NCBI RefSeq assembly: GCF_900115905.1
Contig: NZ_FOYD01000014.1
Location: forward strand, 1 to 61,231
Origin: Halopseudomonas formosensis
GTDB lineage: Bacteria; Pseudomonadota; Gammaproteobacteria; Pseudomonadales; Pseudomonadaceae
Reading direction: 5' to 3'
DNA length: 61,231 bases
Shown: piece after piece, positions 37,690 to 47,006 of the stretch
How positions within the stretch are numbered: position 1 is the first letter of the stretch
How the letters are laid out: the number at the start of each line of letters is the position of its first letter
Translations under genes and position numbers: made by a program
The notes under the pieces: model-generated
The model's input: the letters and a program-made list of their open reading frames with translations, nothing else
What the model was told of the DNA's origin: nothing
Database searches by the model: none

Positions 37690-38601
37690 ATGTATTCAGT
37701 AAAATATCTTGAGTATAACCCGTCCAGTGTTGGTGAGTTTAGCACCGAGTCCCGCTTGGTCGATGATGGTTTTGATATTCAAATCCAGAGCGCGCAGTGG
37801 TCAAGTGCAGGAACTGCAGTCATAGAAGCTAAGAACAGCTGCCTGCTGCGTCTCGTGTTGCCCAAAGCGGCCACTCGAAAAGCGATACATTCAGATAACA
37901 AGGGGCGCTTTTCTGGTCGGAATAGTGACTTCCAGTCGCTAGGCCAGGTGCTGTTTCTCCCGCCGGGGACTGAGTTCCAATTTTACCACGGAGTGTCCCA
38001 GTATAAATCGATGATCTGCCTGTTCGATCCCGGCGTTCTGGCCCCGTTGGCGGGCATTGAGTGGTGCTGGGAAGACTGCCTCAATGACGGCATGTTGAAT
38101 TTGAAGAGCAACTATCTGCAGGCGTCCATGGAGCGTCTGGCGCAGGAAGTCGCTGCGCCGGGCTTTGCCAGCCAACTGCATATAGAGTGTCTGCTGACCG
38201 GCATTGCGATGGAACTGCACAGGCAGTTTATCGATCCGAGGAAGTCCGACGAGTGTCGCGGCAAACTCAGCTTGCAGCAGATCAGGCAATTGCGAGAGAT
38301 GCTCGATGCCAATCCAGAAATGGGTCATTCGGTCAGGCAACTCGCCCAGGCGTGCGACATGCCCCCGCGAAAACTATCCATGTTGTTCAAGAACACCACC
38401 GGATTGACACTGCGTAAATATGTGGCCCAGACCCGAATTCACAAGGCAAAATCGTTGCTGCTGAACCACAAGATGTTGATCAAGCAGGTGTCCTACCAGA
38501 CCGGATTCCAGAACCCCGCCTCCTTTGCGGCGGCGTTCCGCAAAGAGGTGGGTATGACGCCCGAGGCATTTCGTCAGCAGATGCGTGGCGTTAACCCTTG
38601 A
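37690..38601 (+). CDS. AraC-family transcriptional regulator
   Basis: The 303-residue protein has a cupin-like N-terminal domain (LGQVLFLPPGTEFQFYHGVS near 95). Its C-terminal double HTH is of the AraC type: MGHSVRQLAQACDMPPRKLSMLFKNTTGLTLRKYVAQTRIHKAKSLLL, then ISxQ-like VSYQTGFQNPASFAAAFRKEVGMTPEAFR. It lies between the VOC gene and the MFS-SDR-phosphotransferase operon. Its targets may be the divergent VOC or the flanking catabolic operons. AT-rich sequence with a TGAACAGTGACA-like element precedes it, but no site is proven. Confidence 0.9.
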   Translation: MYSVKYLEYNPSSVGEFSTESRLVDDGFDIQIQSAQWSSAGTAVIEAKNSCLLRLVLPKAATRKAIHSDNKGRFSGRNSDFQSLGQVLFLPPGTEFQFYHGVSQYKSMICLFDPGVLAPLAGIEWCWEDCLNDGMLNLKSNYLQASMERLAQEVAAPGFASQLHIECLLTGIAMELHRQFIDPRKSDECRGKLSLQQIRQLREMLDANPEMGHSVRQLAQACDMPPRKLSMLFKNTTGLTLRKYVAQTRIHKAKSLLLNHKMLIKQVSYQTGFQNPASFAAAFRKEVGMTPEAFRQQMRGVNP

Positions 38602-38615
38602 ACTGGGCTGGTGCA

Positions 38616-39881
38616 TCAGACAGTTGGCGTCAGGGCGGTCGGGTGGCGAAACACTGGATAGCTACCCAGACTGAGCAGCATTAGCGGGCCGATGATGAAG
38701 CAAGCGGTGCTGAAAGTGAGAAGCCCGGAATAATCTCCGGTGAGGCTGTACAGAGCACCGAACAGTAGAGGTGCCGCCGCCGCCCCGGCGGTGATCAGCC
38801 CAAGGTGAATACCGAACAGTCGACCATAGTCACGCATGCCGAAGTAGCGTGCAATCAGGAAGGCGGCAATGTCGAACTCAGCCCCGGCACCGATACCTAC
38901 CAGCAGGGTTGCCAGGATATACAGCGCCGTGTTGTTAGTGGCCATCGCAAAGATCAGGCAGGCCAGTGCCGGCATCATCAGTGCCACTGCTGCGACCCCG
39001 GGTGCCCACAGACGGTCGATAAGATAGCCTACTACCAGCCTGCCCAGTATCAGCGAAATGCCGAAGGCGCTGAAAATCTGCCCGGCTTCCACTGCGCTCA
39101 GCCCCCTGTCCTGTAGCAAGGGAATGATGTTGGTAACCAGGCCTACCGCACAGGCTACCACCAGTGTCATGGATAGATTGCATACCCAGAAGCGCCACGA
39201 GCGCAGAGCTTCGCTGAGCAGTATGCCACCGGACTCCTGTTGCGCTTTGGGCTGTTCTGCGGCCTTCGCACCATTTCTACTGCTGACCGGCATCAGCCAG
39301 CGCAAGGTCAACGGCAGCGCTATAGCCACAGGCAGTACCGACAGGGAAATGAAGCCGGCTTGCCACCCCCAGGTCGACACAGACCAAGTGATCAGCAGTG
39401 GCAGCAAAGCAGCGGCCAGTCCGGACCCGCTCAGTATGATCGCCAGCGCCAGCCCACGGTTTTCCACAAACCAGAGATTGACCAGGTGCGACCAGGTGAT
39501 CTGCAAGGTTCCCAGCCCGGCAAGCGGAACGAGGAAGTAGCCAAGATAGAGGCTCCAGATAGTGGTTTGAATCTGAGTGAGGAGAAACAAGCTGACCGAT
39601 AGCGCGATAAGCGACACGATGGTAACGATGCGCAAGCCGAACTTCAGGTTCACCCACCCAGCGAGCTGGGCGGCGACGATAGTACCGAGCGACAGCGCAG
39701 TGATTGCCGCCTGCAGTTCACTGCGGCCCCACCCCATAGCCAGTTCCAGAGGAATCATCATCGCGCTGAAGCTGTACAACAGAAGCGAGCTTGAACTGGT
39801 GGCTACGCCTACTGTGGCCAGAATCAGGATCTTCCACCCGAGTTTGAATTCCCTGTTGTCAAAATTTTTCATGTTTTTCAT
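38616..39881 (-). CDS. MFS transporter (oxalate/formate antiporter-like)
   Basis: The 421-residue, 12-TM major facilitator has the motif LNLKFGLRIVTIVSL between TM2 and TM3. The second half has GRLVVGYLIDRLW and GAGAEFDIAAFLIARYFGMRDYGRLFG, a feature of the OxlT-like/aromatic-acid branch. It ends the minus-strand operon that starts with DUF1302 at 46644. A sister protein at 47670-48953 keeps the same features, for example GAEFDLAAFLIARYFGLKDYARIFG. I infer import or export of a polar or acidic intermediate, but the substrate is unknown. Confidence 0.88.
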   Translation of the reverse strand: MKNMKNFDNREFKLGWKILILATVGVATSSSSLLLYSFSAMMIPLELAMGWGRSELQAAITALSLGTIVAAQLAGWVNLKFGLRIVTIVSLIALSVSLFLLTQIQTTIWSLYLGYFLVPLAGLGTLQITWSHLVNLWFVENRGLALAIILSGSGLAAALLPLLITWSVSTWGWQAGFISLSVLPVAIALPLTLRWLMPVSSRNGAKAAEQPKAQQESGGILLSEALRSWRFWVCNLSMTLVVACAVGLVTNIIPLLQDRGLSAVEAGQIFSAFGISLILGRLVVGYLIDRLWAPGVAAVALMMPALACLIFAMATNNTALYILATLLVGIGAGAEFDIAAFLIARYFGMRDYGRLFGIHLGLITAGAAAAPLLFGALYSLTGDYSGLLTFSTACFIIGPLMLLSLGSYPVFRHPTALTPTV

Positions 39882-39918
39882 TGCTCATTCAGAGTGATTT
39901 CAATCGCGCTATGTGCGG

Positions 39919-40755
39919 TCAGTCGCGGCCAATGAACATGGCCGCCTCGGCGCTTTTGTTGATGACATGTTCACGGCGACGGTCACCGAGTGACAATTCG
40001 CCATCCGGCGACTCCAGATCCTGTGGGTGAACAAGGGTTGGGCCATTGGGCAGAGCGGCCAACGCCAGACGCACGATGTCATCGGCCTGGGGCAAGTTCA
40101 TTGTTGCCGCGTCAGGAATATTCAAACGCTGCATGGTTTCGCGCATCATCGGCGTATCCACCGTACCAATGAGCAAGTTCAGCACATCAACCCCGTGATC
40201 CTTCCATTCGGCCCAGAGTGATTCTCCGAGGTTCAGGGAAAATGCCTTGGTCGCCGAGTACATGGCCAGCTTGCGCACACCGCCCAGTGCCGCGTGTGAA
40301 CCGACGAGAATCACACCGCCCTGGCCACGCTCCACCATGCGCTTGCCATAAGCATGGATCGTTTCCAGTACCGTCTGGGTATTCAGCCGCAGCAGCGACA
40401 TCCAGCTCTCGGCGTCGGTATTGAGGAACCGACTGATAAAAGGGTCGCCGCCGGCGTTATAGATCAGCAGACCTATCTGACGCTCGCCGGTCGCCTGCAG
40501 CAATCGGGCGGCGGCATCCTGCGCTGACAGATCCTGAGTCACGATCAGGACTTTAACCCCGTACTCGCCCTCCAGGCTCGATTTCAAAGATTGCAGGGTG
40601 TCTTCAGTCCTGGCTACGAGAATGCAGTTCAGACCTTGCGCTGCGACCTGTCGAGCGAATTCAGAACCGATGCCATGGGAGGCGCCTGCAACCAGAGCCC
40701 ATGGGCCGTAGCGACGTAGGGAATCAGCTTGCTTATTGTTGTTATCGTCAAACAT
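39919..40755 (-). CDS. SDR-family dehydrogenase (ketoreductase-like)
   Basis: The 278-residue SDR has AGASHGIGSEFARQVAAQG (residues about 18-36), YNAGGDP and the intact catalytic residues in GSHAALGGVRKLAMYSATKAFSLNLG. An Arg after the second strand (LVARTEDTL) suggests NADP(H). It resembles ketosteroid- and ketoacyl-type reductases with TVDTPMM near the substrate loop; this is only similarity. ATG 40755 has GGAGCACAAA upstream. It sits between an MFS gene and a phosphotransferase gene in the operon. Confidence 0.86.
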   Translation of the reverse strand: MFDDNNNKQADSLRRYGPWALVAGASHGIGSEFARQVAAQGLNCILVARTEDTLQSLKSSLEGEYGVKVLIVTQDLSAQDAAARLLQATGERQIGLLIYNAGGDPFISRFLNTDAESWMSLLRLNTQTVLETIHAYGKRMVERGQGGVILVGSHAALGGVRKLAMYSATKAFSLNLGESLWAEWKDHGVDVLNLLIGTVDTPMMRETMQRLNIPDAATMNLPQADDIVRLALAALPNGPTLVHPQDLESPDGELSLGDRRREHVINKSAEAAMFIGRD

Positions 40756-40777
40756 TTTGTGCTCCAGACAAATAGGA

Positions 40778-42148
40778 CTACAGTGCCGGTAGGTCAATAT
40801 GGCTTGCCGATCTGCCGATGGCAGTTTGTCCAAACACCTGCACCCGCCGCTCTATCTGTGAAGCGAACAGTGTCAGCAATGCCAGGTCGTGCTCTGTACC
40901 TGCGGTGGTGACAAAGCGTTCCAGGGCTGCTTCCATCTCATCATGGCGTGCAAAGGTGCACCCGAGGAGAGCGCCGGCTTCCTGCATATCCACGGCTTGC
41001 AGCTGATTGATCATGGCGTCAGCTCTGCCCAGGTATTCGACGATCTTGCGTACAGCGTTGAGCTTGGTCTGCTGAAATTCGTCCTCGATCTGAACCTGAT
41101 TGACTGCATCGGCGAGCATGCTGAGCAGTTCTGCGTTCGGGCCATGTTCCACTATGTTGATTGCGGGGGGCGCAATCTCCGCGCCCATCGCCTCGGCCAG
41201 CGCGTGGACCACTACCCGGCGCAGAGCGATATCGAATTCGATATAAATGTCATGCGGATCGCCCGGCTGCGGTGTGGCGACCGTCGATGAGAACTGCATG
41301 GCACTGACCGTAGAGAATAAGACAGTATGGAAGCGCACTACGTCGGGTTCGGGCTTTTCGCCGCTGATTTCCTGGTAGTAGCGATAAAGCTCGCTGAAGG
41401 CGCCGCCCAGAGGTTCGTAATTATCGCGCATGCGCGCGGAGGCGAGATCGGCGAGCGGGTCGCCGATCATGGCGAACTCGAAGTCGTAGAGAGCATTTAC
41501 CTTGCCGTTCTCGAAGAGATACTGACCTGAATCAAACTGAATCAGGCTGGGCTTGGTCCGGTGTTGTGGCACGTTGCGGCGCAGCCAGTTGAGCGCGAAT
41601 TCCAGCAGTGGCTGCGGGCGCGTCTTGTTCCGTTCATACAGTGGATAGTAGGCCTCCAGACCCGCCAGAGAAATCGCTTCGGCGCCATGCGGTAGATCGA
41701 TTCCCCGTGCGACAAAAGCGTCCAGCGGTAACTTGTGCATGGCTGCCATGGCGTCAATGTACTGCTTGGCCAGACTGAGGCGCTCGGCATTGTCTTTGGC
41801 CTGGGAGAGATCACGGGTACCTGGCACGTTCTGCATCACGATGGCCTGCGGGTCTTCGCAGAAGCCATAGATGCGGGGGACGGGAACACCTTGTTGCCCG
41901 ATCAAAGTGAGGATATCCGCTTCGCGGCGCAGATCCGGGAACGGGCTGACATCGCCGCCGCGCTCACCGCGTATATGCAGCTTGATAATCTCGTCGCCGC
42001 GCTTGAGATCCACGTTCCAGGCGGGCCGCCAGCGAGGCAGGCGTTTTATGCTGGTAACGCTGCCCTCGAGCAGTTCTTCCACAAACTGGCAGAGTTTCCG
42101 TTCGAGCTGCTGATCGGTATTCATAGTCTCTTGTACGGCCATGTTCAT
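40778..42148 (-). CDS. APH-like phosphotransferase with a divergent catalytic loop
   Basis: The 456-residue protein has the N-lobe of aminoglycoside-phosphotransferase/ABC1-like kinases: IIKLHIRGERGGDVSPFPDLRREADIL with Lys and Glu, then hinge VMQNVPGT. The usual HGDxxxxN catalytic loop reads QFDSGQ at about 204-209, keeping Asp. The magnesium motif is ALYDFEFAMIGDPLADLA, with Asp at about 222. The C-terminal 200 residues are an extra helical region. APH-like enzymes in catabolic clusters are thought to phosphorylate small alcohols, but none is proven for this one. ATG 42148 has GGAGCAACAA upstream. It is translated just before the SDR at 40755. Confidence 0.82.
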   Translation of the reverse strand: MNMAVQETMNTDQQLERKLCQFVEELLEGSVTSIKRLPRWRPAWNVDLKRGDEIIKLHIRGERGGDVSPFPDLRREADILTLIGQQGVPVPRIYGFCEDPQAIVMQNVPGTRDLSQAKDNAERLSLAKQYIDAMAAMHKLPLDAFVARGIDLPHGAEAISLAGLEAYYPLYERNKTRPQPLLEFALNWLRRNVPQHRTKPSLIQFDSGQYLFENGKVNALYDFEFAMIGDPLADLASARMRDNYEPLGGAFSELYRYYQEISGEKPEPDVVRFHTVLFSTVSAMQFSSTVATPQPGDPHDIYIEFDIALRRVVVHALAEAMGAEIAPPAINIVEHGPNAELLSMLADAVNQVQIEDEFQQTKLNAVRKIVEYLGRADAMINQLQAVDMQEAGALLGCTFARHDEMEAALERFVTTAGTEHDLALLTLFASQIERRVQVFGQTAIGRSASHIDLPAL

Positions 42149-42217
42149 TTGTTGCTCCGAAGAATTCATCGGCAAGTCCGGCTGGTCCGGTTGCCTGTCA
42201 TAGTAAGAGGGTGGTGC

Positions 42218-42661
42218 TCAGGCGTCGGCATCCAGAGTTGGGCCGCCGACCTGCTCGAGCGGCACACCTTTCTTTTTCGCCAGATCCGCAGTATCCAGAT
42301 ACTCCCGCCAGGCGGTGATCAGTCCCTTATCATCCAGCTCGTAAACAGCCACCATGGAATGCGGCATGGGCTTGCCTCCCGACACTGCGTAGTCATCACG
42401 CTCGGTCATCACTACGTTGTCGGAAGACACTATGTTGCGGATTACGCAGTGGTTATGGGTCACATAACTCATTTGCCGGGTGATTTCGTCGCGTATCGCC
42501 TGCTTGCCCTGGATAACCGGGCCGCCTGGCACCCAGAGTTGCCAGATGGCGTCCTCGGCCATCATGTCCAGAATGGTCTCCAGCTGCGGCCGTGAAGTTG
42601 CTGTCCCATCGCCCCAGGCGGCGCAGAAAGTTCTAATAATCTTTTCCTGTTGCATACCCAT
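42218..42661 (-). CDS. Limonene-1,2-epoxide-hydrolase-like/NTF2-fold protein
   Basis: The 147-residue NTF2-fold protein has the pattern VVMTERDDYAVSG (Arg, Asp) and AWREYLDTAD. Limonene-epoxide hydrolase uses Arg, Asp and a third acid in the WRDYFD segment; here that acid is Glu (WREYLD). The fold and the Arg-Asp pair fit that group, but the change leaves activity uncertain. SnoaL-like cyclases and isomerases share this fold. It lies in the DUF1302 operon between an SDR and the phosphotransferase. A paralogue is at 47007-47429. Confidence 0.75.
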   Translation of the reverse strand: MGMQQEKIIRTFCAAWGDGTATSRPQLETILDMMAEDAIWQLWVPGGPVIQGKQAIRDEITRQMSYVTHNHCVIRNIVSSDNVVMTERDDYAVSGGKPMPHSMVAVYELDDKGLITAWREYLDTADLAKKKGVPLEQVGGPTLDADA

Positions 42662-42712
42662 GTTTCGAATCTCACCTTGAATGTCAGTTTGTCAGTTGAA
42701 TGCCGCGCCTGA

Positions 42713-43510
42713 TCAGAGATACGCCCTGACCACCGGAACCATCGGCGTACCACAGCTCATGCCACCATCCACGCGCATCAGTGCGCCATTGATGTAGCGT
42801 GACTCGTCCGAGGCGAGAAACAGCGCCATGTTGGCGATATCTTCGGGTTCACCCAGCTGCGGCACGTTCTGCAAGTCGAGGAAGGCTTTGGTCATTTGCT
42901 CATTGGCCCAGCCTTCCAGGGCCGCGGTGCGGATCACGCCGGGGAGAATGGCGTTGCAGCGGATGCCACGCTTGCCGAAGGTGGCGGCGATGGTTTGCAC
43001 GTACCAGTTCAATGCTGCCTTGGAAGCGCCATAACTGAACTGCGCCACTTCACCCGCAATGGAGCTGGTAGAGGAGGTGAAGATGATTGAGCCTCGCGCT
43101 TGACCCAGCATATGCGGCAGCGCATGTTTGCAAGCCAGCACGCCACCCAGCACATTGACGCGCATGTTGGCGTGGAACAGTTCTTCATTGAAATTGATGA
43201 AGTCGATATCCCTGGCCGTGTCGGGATTCTTGTTGACGGCGTTGTTGAACAGCACATCGATACGGCCATAGATTTCAATAGTGCTGTCTATCATTTGTTT
43301 GATATCGTCTTCCAAACCGACATCAACTTTTAGCGCTATTGCCTCACCGCCCGTCTCGGTGATGGTCTGGACAACGGCTTCCGCCGCCTGGCTATACAGA
43401 TCGGTAACGACCACTTTGGCGCCTTGTGCTGCGAATGCCAACGCGCTGGCGCGTCCTATGCCGCTTCCGGCGCCGGTAATAACGGTTACTTTTTCAGCGA
43501 GTCGCTTCAT
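42713..43510 (-). CDS. SDR-family dehydrogenase (classical, YxxxK)
   Basis: The 265-residue SDR begins MKRLAEKVTVITGAGSGIGRASALAFAAQGAKVVVTDL, with Asp after strand 2 favouring NAD(H). The catalytic motif FTSSTSSIAGEVAQFSYGASKAALNW has Ser, Tyr and Lys. ATG 43510 is chosen over 43621 because the N-terminal extension there is not typical. It follows DUF1329 by 67 bases and precedes the LEH-like gene in the same operon. It could oxidise a secondary alcohol on the imported compound. Confidence 0.88.
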   Translation of the reverse strand: MKRLAEKVTVITGAGSGIGRASALAFAAQGAKVVVTDLYSQAAEAVVQTITETGGEAIALKVDVGLEDDIKQMIDSTIEIYGRIDVLFNNAVNKNPDTARDIDFINFNEELFHANMRVNVLGGVLACKHALPHMLGQARGSIIFTSSTSSIAGEVAQFSYGASKAALNWYVQTIAATFGKRGIRCNAILPGVIRTAALEGWANEQMTKAFLDLQNVPQLGEPEDIANMALFLASDESRYINGALMRVDGGMSCGTPMVPVVRAYL

Positions 43511-43577
43511 GGTTGAAGCCCCCTGGAGACTATGGTGAGATTCCGGAGGCGTACCTCCGGACGTGGTGATTTTCGGC

Positions 43578-44930
43578 TTAGCGTCGCTGGCCGGCGGCGA
43601 TGGTCTGCGGATTGGCTTCACGCTCCGTTACCGGTGCGGCGCGGTAGCGGGTGGGGCCGTTTCCAAACATGCCGTATTGGCTGCGGGTGAAGTCGTAAAG
43701 CGAATATGAATCCTGCAGTGGATTGTTGGGGATGCCATACGCCTGGATGTTGTACTGAGCTCCAGAGCGGAACATTTCTCCACTGTTGTCCCACGCGTCA
43801 TAGAGTGCAGCACCGAAAGTGTCTTCATCTATGTAATAGCGTCGAGACTTTTGCGCATGACGCACGCCTTCCTTGCGCTCGGCGGACACGACCCATACCC
43901 GGTGCAGTTCCCAGCGCTCGCAGGCTGGATTGATATGCTTGTCCATCAGTTTGGTTTCTATGTCACAGCCCCACTTCAGCTCATAGTTGCTGTAGGGAAT
44001 AAACATTTCCTTCTTGCCTTCAAGCGTCCAGTCGAAGCGATCCATCTTTCCGGAAAATAGGAATATTTCGTCATAAAAGGCCACGCCGCCAAATGCCGAA
44101 TTCGGTGTGTCGTATGAAAATTCGGGCGCTCGACGAATACGTCGCTGGCCGGTGGAGTAACTCCAGGCGTAGCGATCGTCCGCTACCGGATCCAGATGAT
44201 CCCAGTAACCCGAAGCTGTGCCTGCGGAGCGGGCGGGCGCAACGATACGTGACCAGATGCGTGATGCAACCTTGGGGTCGCGGCCTGTCACTTCGGTTTG
44301 GTAGAAAGGTTTTTCACCCGTAGAGCGATTGGTATTGGTCAGGGTAATGTGCCCCTGGTTCACTACGTAAGCGCTGTGATTCCAGTCCCAGCCGTTGACC
44401 CCCTGGTAGTTGAGAAGATAGTTCCACATCACCTCTTGCCCGGTTTCGGGGATCGGGAAGGGCAGTCCGCCCCGACAGGCCTCGCTTACGGAGAGTCCAT
44501 CATTCATCGATCGGCATTCCGGGTTTCTGGCATTCCGTTCGGTTGCAGACAAAAACTCTTCAGGAAAAGCCGCCGTACGATGCGTGGGATATATATCCAT
44601 GTAGTAGGTGTCGGCATGCTCTTTTAATAGCCGCATCTGCCCTGACGACAACTGATCGGCAAACTCATCTGCATTCTCTGCGGTAATGCGAAAAAGCGGC
44701 GCTTCTTCGGCGAAGGGGTTAGGCCAGAATCCATCGCCCGGTTGCAGGTTCGCGGCTACTTGCAGCCCGCCAGTGTATTCGGGAATGGTGCCGGCTTCAT
44801 TTCCGGCTTTTTCTGATCCGAAGCGGGTGAGTGCTTGCCCAATATCATCTGCAGTCCAGGCTGGGTTGCCTATCGCAGGACTGGCAACGGCTAACAGCAG
44901 AGAGCTGATCGCAATCCGATTCATATTCAT
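43578..44930 (-). CDS. DUF1329 periplasmic protein (second copy)
   Basis: The 450-residue protein has a signal peptide (MNMNRIAISSLLLAVASPAIG) and the DUF1329 blocks: KAGNEAGTIPEYTGG, TYYMDIYPTHRTAAFP, YAWSYSTGQRRIRRAPEFSYDTP, KKEMFIPYSNYELKW and YIDEDTFGAALYDAWDNSGE. Only part of the sequence matches the copy at 27412, so the paralogues have diverged. It lies 53 bases downstream of a DUF1302 gene, the usual order. I infer a periplasmic carrier specific to this operon's substrate. Confidence 0.87.
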   Translation of the reverse strand: MNMNRIAISSLLLAVASPAIGNPAWTADDIGQALTRFGSEKAGNEAGTIPEYTGGLQVAANLQPGDGFWPNPFAEEAPLFRITAENADEFADQLSSGQMRLLKEHADTYYMDIYPTHRTAAFPEEFLSATERNARNPECRSMNDGLSVSEACRGGLPFPIPETGQEVMWNYLLNYQGVNGWDWNHSAYVVNQGHITLTNTNRSTGEKPFYQTEVTGRDPKVASRIWSRIVAPARSAGTASGYWDHLDPVADDRYAWSYSTGQRRIRRAPEFSYDTPNSAFGGVAFYDEIFLFSGKMDRFDWTLEGKKEMFIPYSNYELKWGCDIETKLMDKHINPACERWELHRVWVVSAERKEGVRHAQKSRRYYIDEDTFGAALYDAWDNSGEMFRSGAQYNIQAYGIPNNPLQDSYSLYDFTRSQYGMFGNGPTRYRAAPVTEREANPQTIAAGQRR

Positions 44931-44982
44931 GAGAATCTCCGGTTTTATTGTTTTATGTCGGGGTAAATGGCAGCAAGTCGTC

Positions 44983-46644
44983 TCAGAAGGCCGTACTCAG
45001 GGTCAGCGATACCCAGTCCCGATCAGACAGACCGACACTGCCGTTGCCGCCCACCACGGTCTTGCCAACGCCCGGTATGTCGCGGGTGATCATTTTCGAA
45101 CCGTACCCGATGTACGCCAGACTGATTTCATAGCGCTCGTCCAGGATGCCCTTTATACCGACCTTGAAGTTATAATCACCTTCACTCCCACCTCCTGTCG
45201 CGGCGTTGCCGGAGATCCCGTAGTTGAGGCTTATGGGGGCGGAAATATTCCAGCCTGGAAATACGCTCAGCCATTCCGGAGTGAAGTTGACAGCGACACC
45301 TGTGTAGTCACGTGTGGCGCAGCCCCAGTCCTTGTCCTGCCCGTCGCAACCGGCGTAACCCTCTCCCCGGAAAAGGTCTGCATTGCTTTTCACTTTGTCC
45401 AGGCGGCTATAAGCTATCTCTGCGATGAGTGAGCCGGTGTCGAACAACGGCGTCGTGGGTAATAGCCAAAGACCATTGGCGACCATGTGCCAGGTATTGC
45501 CCCGAGCGCCTTGGCCATCGGCCAGATTGAAGCTGCTGGAGACAAGCGAGGCGTTCTCCCGGTAGGAAAGGTCAATGCCCACTGACGCGCCGCCCAGTAA
45601 CGGGCCAGCGGACCAGCTCAAGCCATAAAGCTTCACGTCTTCTGGATATACATATCGGGCAAAGCCGGGCCCGGCCTGCAGTCCCCATGGCGAATAGTCA
45701 TCGAACTCGCGGTAGAAAACGCTGATGTCCGAGTGCATGAAGTCCAGAGCGTAGCGTGCCATCACTCCCCAATTCCCACGATTGCCGGGCTTCACTGGGT
45801 CGATGATGGGCAAGGCGAAGCCAGGAGCCACGGGAAGCTGCTGCGGGCCTTCTAGCGCAACGTCCGCCGATGCAAGGTAGGTTCCGCCTTCGGGGGCACG
45901 GGTGGGATCCCATTCAAGAAAGTATTGAGCGGCAATGGAAAACCGGTCAGTAACCTGTGCTTGCCCGGAAATCTGCGCCAAAGGCAGGAAAATCTCGCGC
46001 GTTTCCGTACCTGGATTGGCGAGCGCTTTGCGGCCGTCAAGCGGAGCCTGTGCATAGGACACGGCGTGGCCGGCAATCAACAGACCATTGCCCCAGTACA
46101 AAGCGTGACGGCCAGCTCGCAAGCTGACGGGCACATCTCCGACATGGAAACGGGTAAACACGAACGCATCCAGCAGCTCGCCGCTCAGGCCGTGATGATA
46201 TCGCTCGGTGTGAGACGAGTAGCTTCCGTCGCGATAACTGGGAGTGCTTGGGCCAGCGGTTGCGCCGGGGTAATAGACATTGCCCGGGTTGGTCTTGACG
46301 TCGGTGTTGGAATAGGCATCGTCATACCAGGCAGCACCACTGATTCGCAGGCCGTGGTTTTGTTTGTAGGTGAGCTCGAATTCGCTCATGACGTCCAGGC
46401 GATTGGTGACGACGTCACCCCGGTCGAATTTGTAGTTTGATTCGTCGTAGGTGGCGTTGTTGCCCAGCGCGGTGTCGCGGCTTTCTGCGCGTATGCCAAG
46501 GTTGTAACGGATGGTGTTGTCCCAACGACCGATCAGGTCGGGATTGCCAGTTTCGAATTCTGCGGCCTGGGCCTGGCTTGCACAGACAAGCAAAGCTGAA
46601 AGCCCTATGGCTTTGCTGATAGGTGTCAACTCTGGCTTGAACAT
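44983..46644 (-). CDS. DUF1302 outer-membrane protein (second copy)
   Basis: The 553-residue protein has a signal peptide ending SQAQA, then AEFETGNPDLIGRWDNTIRYNLGIRAES, the DUF1302 start. It ends VSLTLSTAF, with the C-terminal Phe of outer-membrane barrels. It shares organisation with the copy at 25735 but many loops differ. It is first in the minus-strand operon DUF1302-DUF1329-SDR-LEH-phosphotransferase-SDR-MFS. The perfect GTTTGAC-N5-GTCAAAC palindrome lies 207 bases upstream of its start. I infer a substrate-specific outer-membrane channel. Confidence 0.87.
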   Translation of the reverse strand: MFKPELTPISKAIGLSALLVCASQAQAAEFETGNPDLIGRWDNTIRYNLGIRAESRDTALGNNATYDESNYKFDRGDVVTNRLDVMSEFELTYKQNHGLRISGAAWYDDAYSNTDVKTNPGNVYYPGATAGPSTPSYRDGSYSSHTERYHHGLSGELLDAFVFTRFHVGDVPVSLRAGRHALYWGNGLLIAGHAVSYAQAPLDGRKALANPGTETREIFLPLAQISGQAQVTDRFSIAAQYFLEWDPTRAPEGGTYLASADVALEGPQQLPVAPGFALPIIDPVKPGNRGNWGVMARYALDFMHSDISVFYREFDDYSPWGLQAGPGFARYVYPEDVKLYGLSWSAGPLLGGASVGIDLSYRENASLVSSSFNLADGQGARGNTWHMVANGLWLLPTTPLFDTGSLIAEIAYSRLDKVKSNADLFRGEGYAGCDGQDKDWGCATRDYTGVAVNFTPEWLSVFPGWNISAPISLNYGISGNAATGGGSEGDYNFKVGIKGILDERYEISLAYIGYGSKMITRDIPGVGKTVVGGNGSVGLSDRDWVSLTLSTAF

Positions 46645-46850
46645 TAAACATCTCCGTGAGTTTTGTTTTTATTGTTCGACGTCCTCAGTAGACGCCACTG
46701 CATCAGCGGGAACAACGCCAATGTCTATCGCTGAAAGACTCAGATATATCGCTGGATTACATTTGCAAGAGCGTGATCGAGTTTGGAAGAAAGGCTGAGG
46801 CAGCAGTACTGATAGAAGCGGACAGTACTGCCCAGCGTCGTGGTCAGGCA

Positions 46851-46869
46851 GTTTGACTCTAGGTCAAAC
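46851..46869. promoter_or_regulatory. Palindromic operator candidate 1
   Basis: GTTTGACTCTAGGTCAAAC is a perfect 7-5-7 palindrome. It lies between divergent operons: 207 bases from the DUF1302 start (46644) and 138 bases from the LEH-like start (47007). Three near-identical palindromes occur at 51454, 57220 and 60241. Confidence 0.7.
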
Positions 46870-47006
46870 AGTTCAGGGTGTGCGGTCGTTGCATGCAATG
46901 AGGTATGTGATCGACACTCCAGAGGGCGCTAAGGTCTGCTAGTCGCTACCACGTCACCTGGACGGAGTGACGTCCCACACAGCAAGCATTGAACAGAGAG
47001 ATGCAC

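Noticed and set aside
46804..46830. Two CAGTACTG palindromes 19 bases apart
   Set aside because: Each is only eight bases and unconserved elsewhere in the window; too weak to call an operator on its own.
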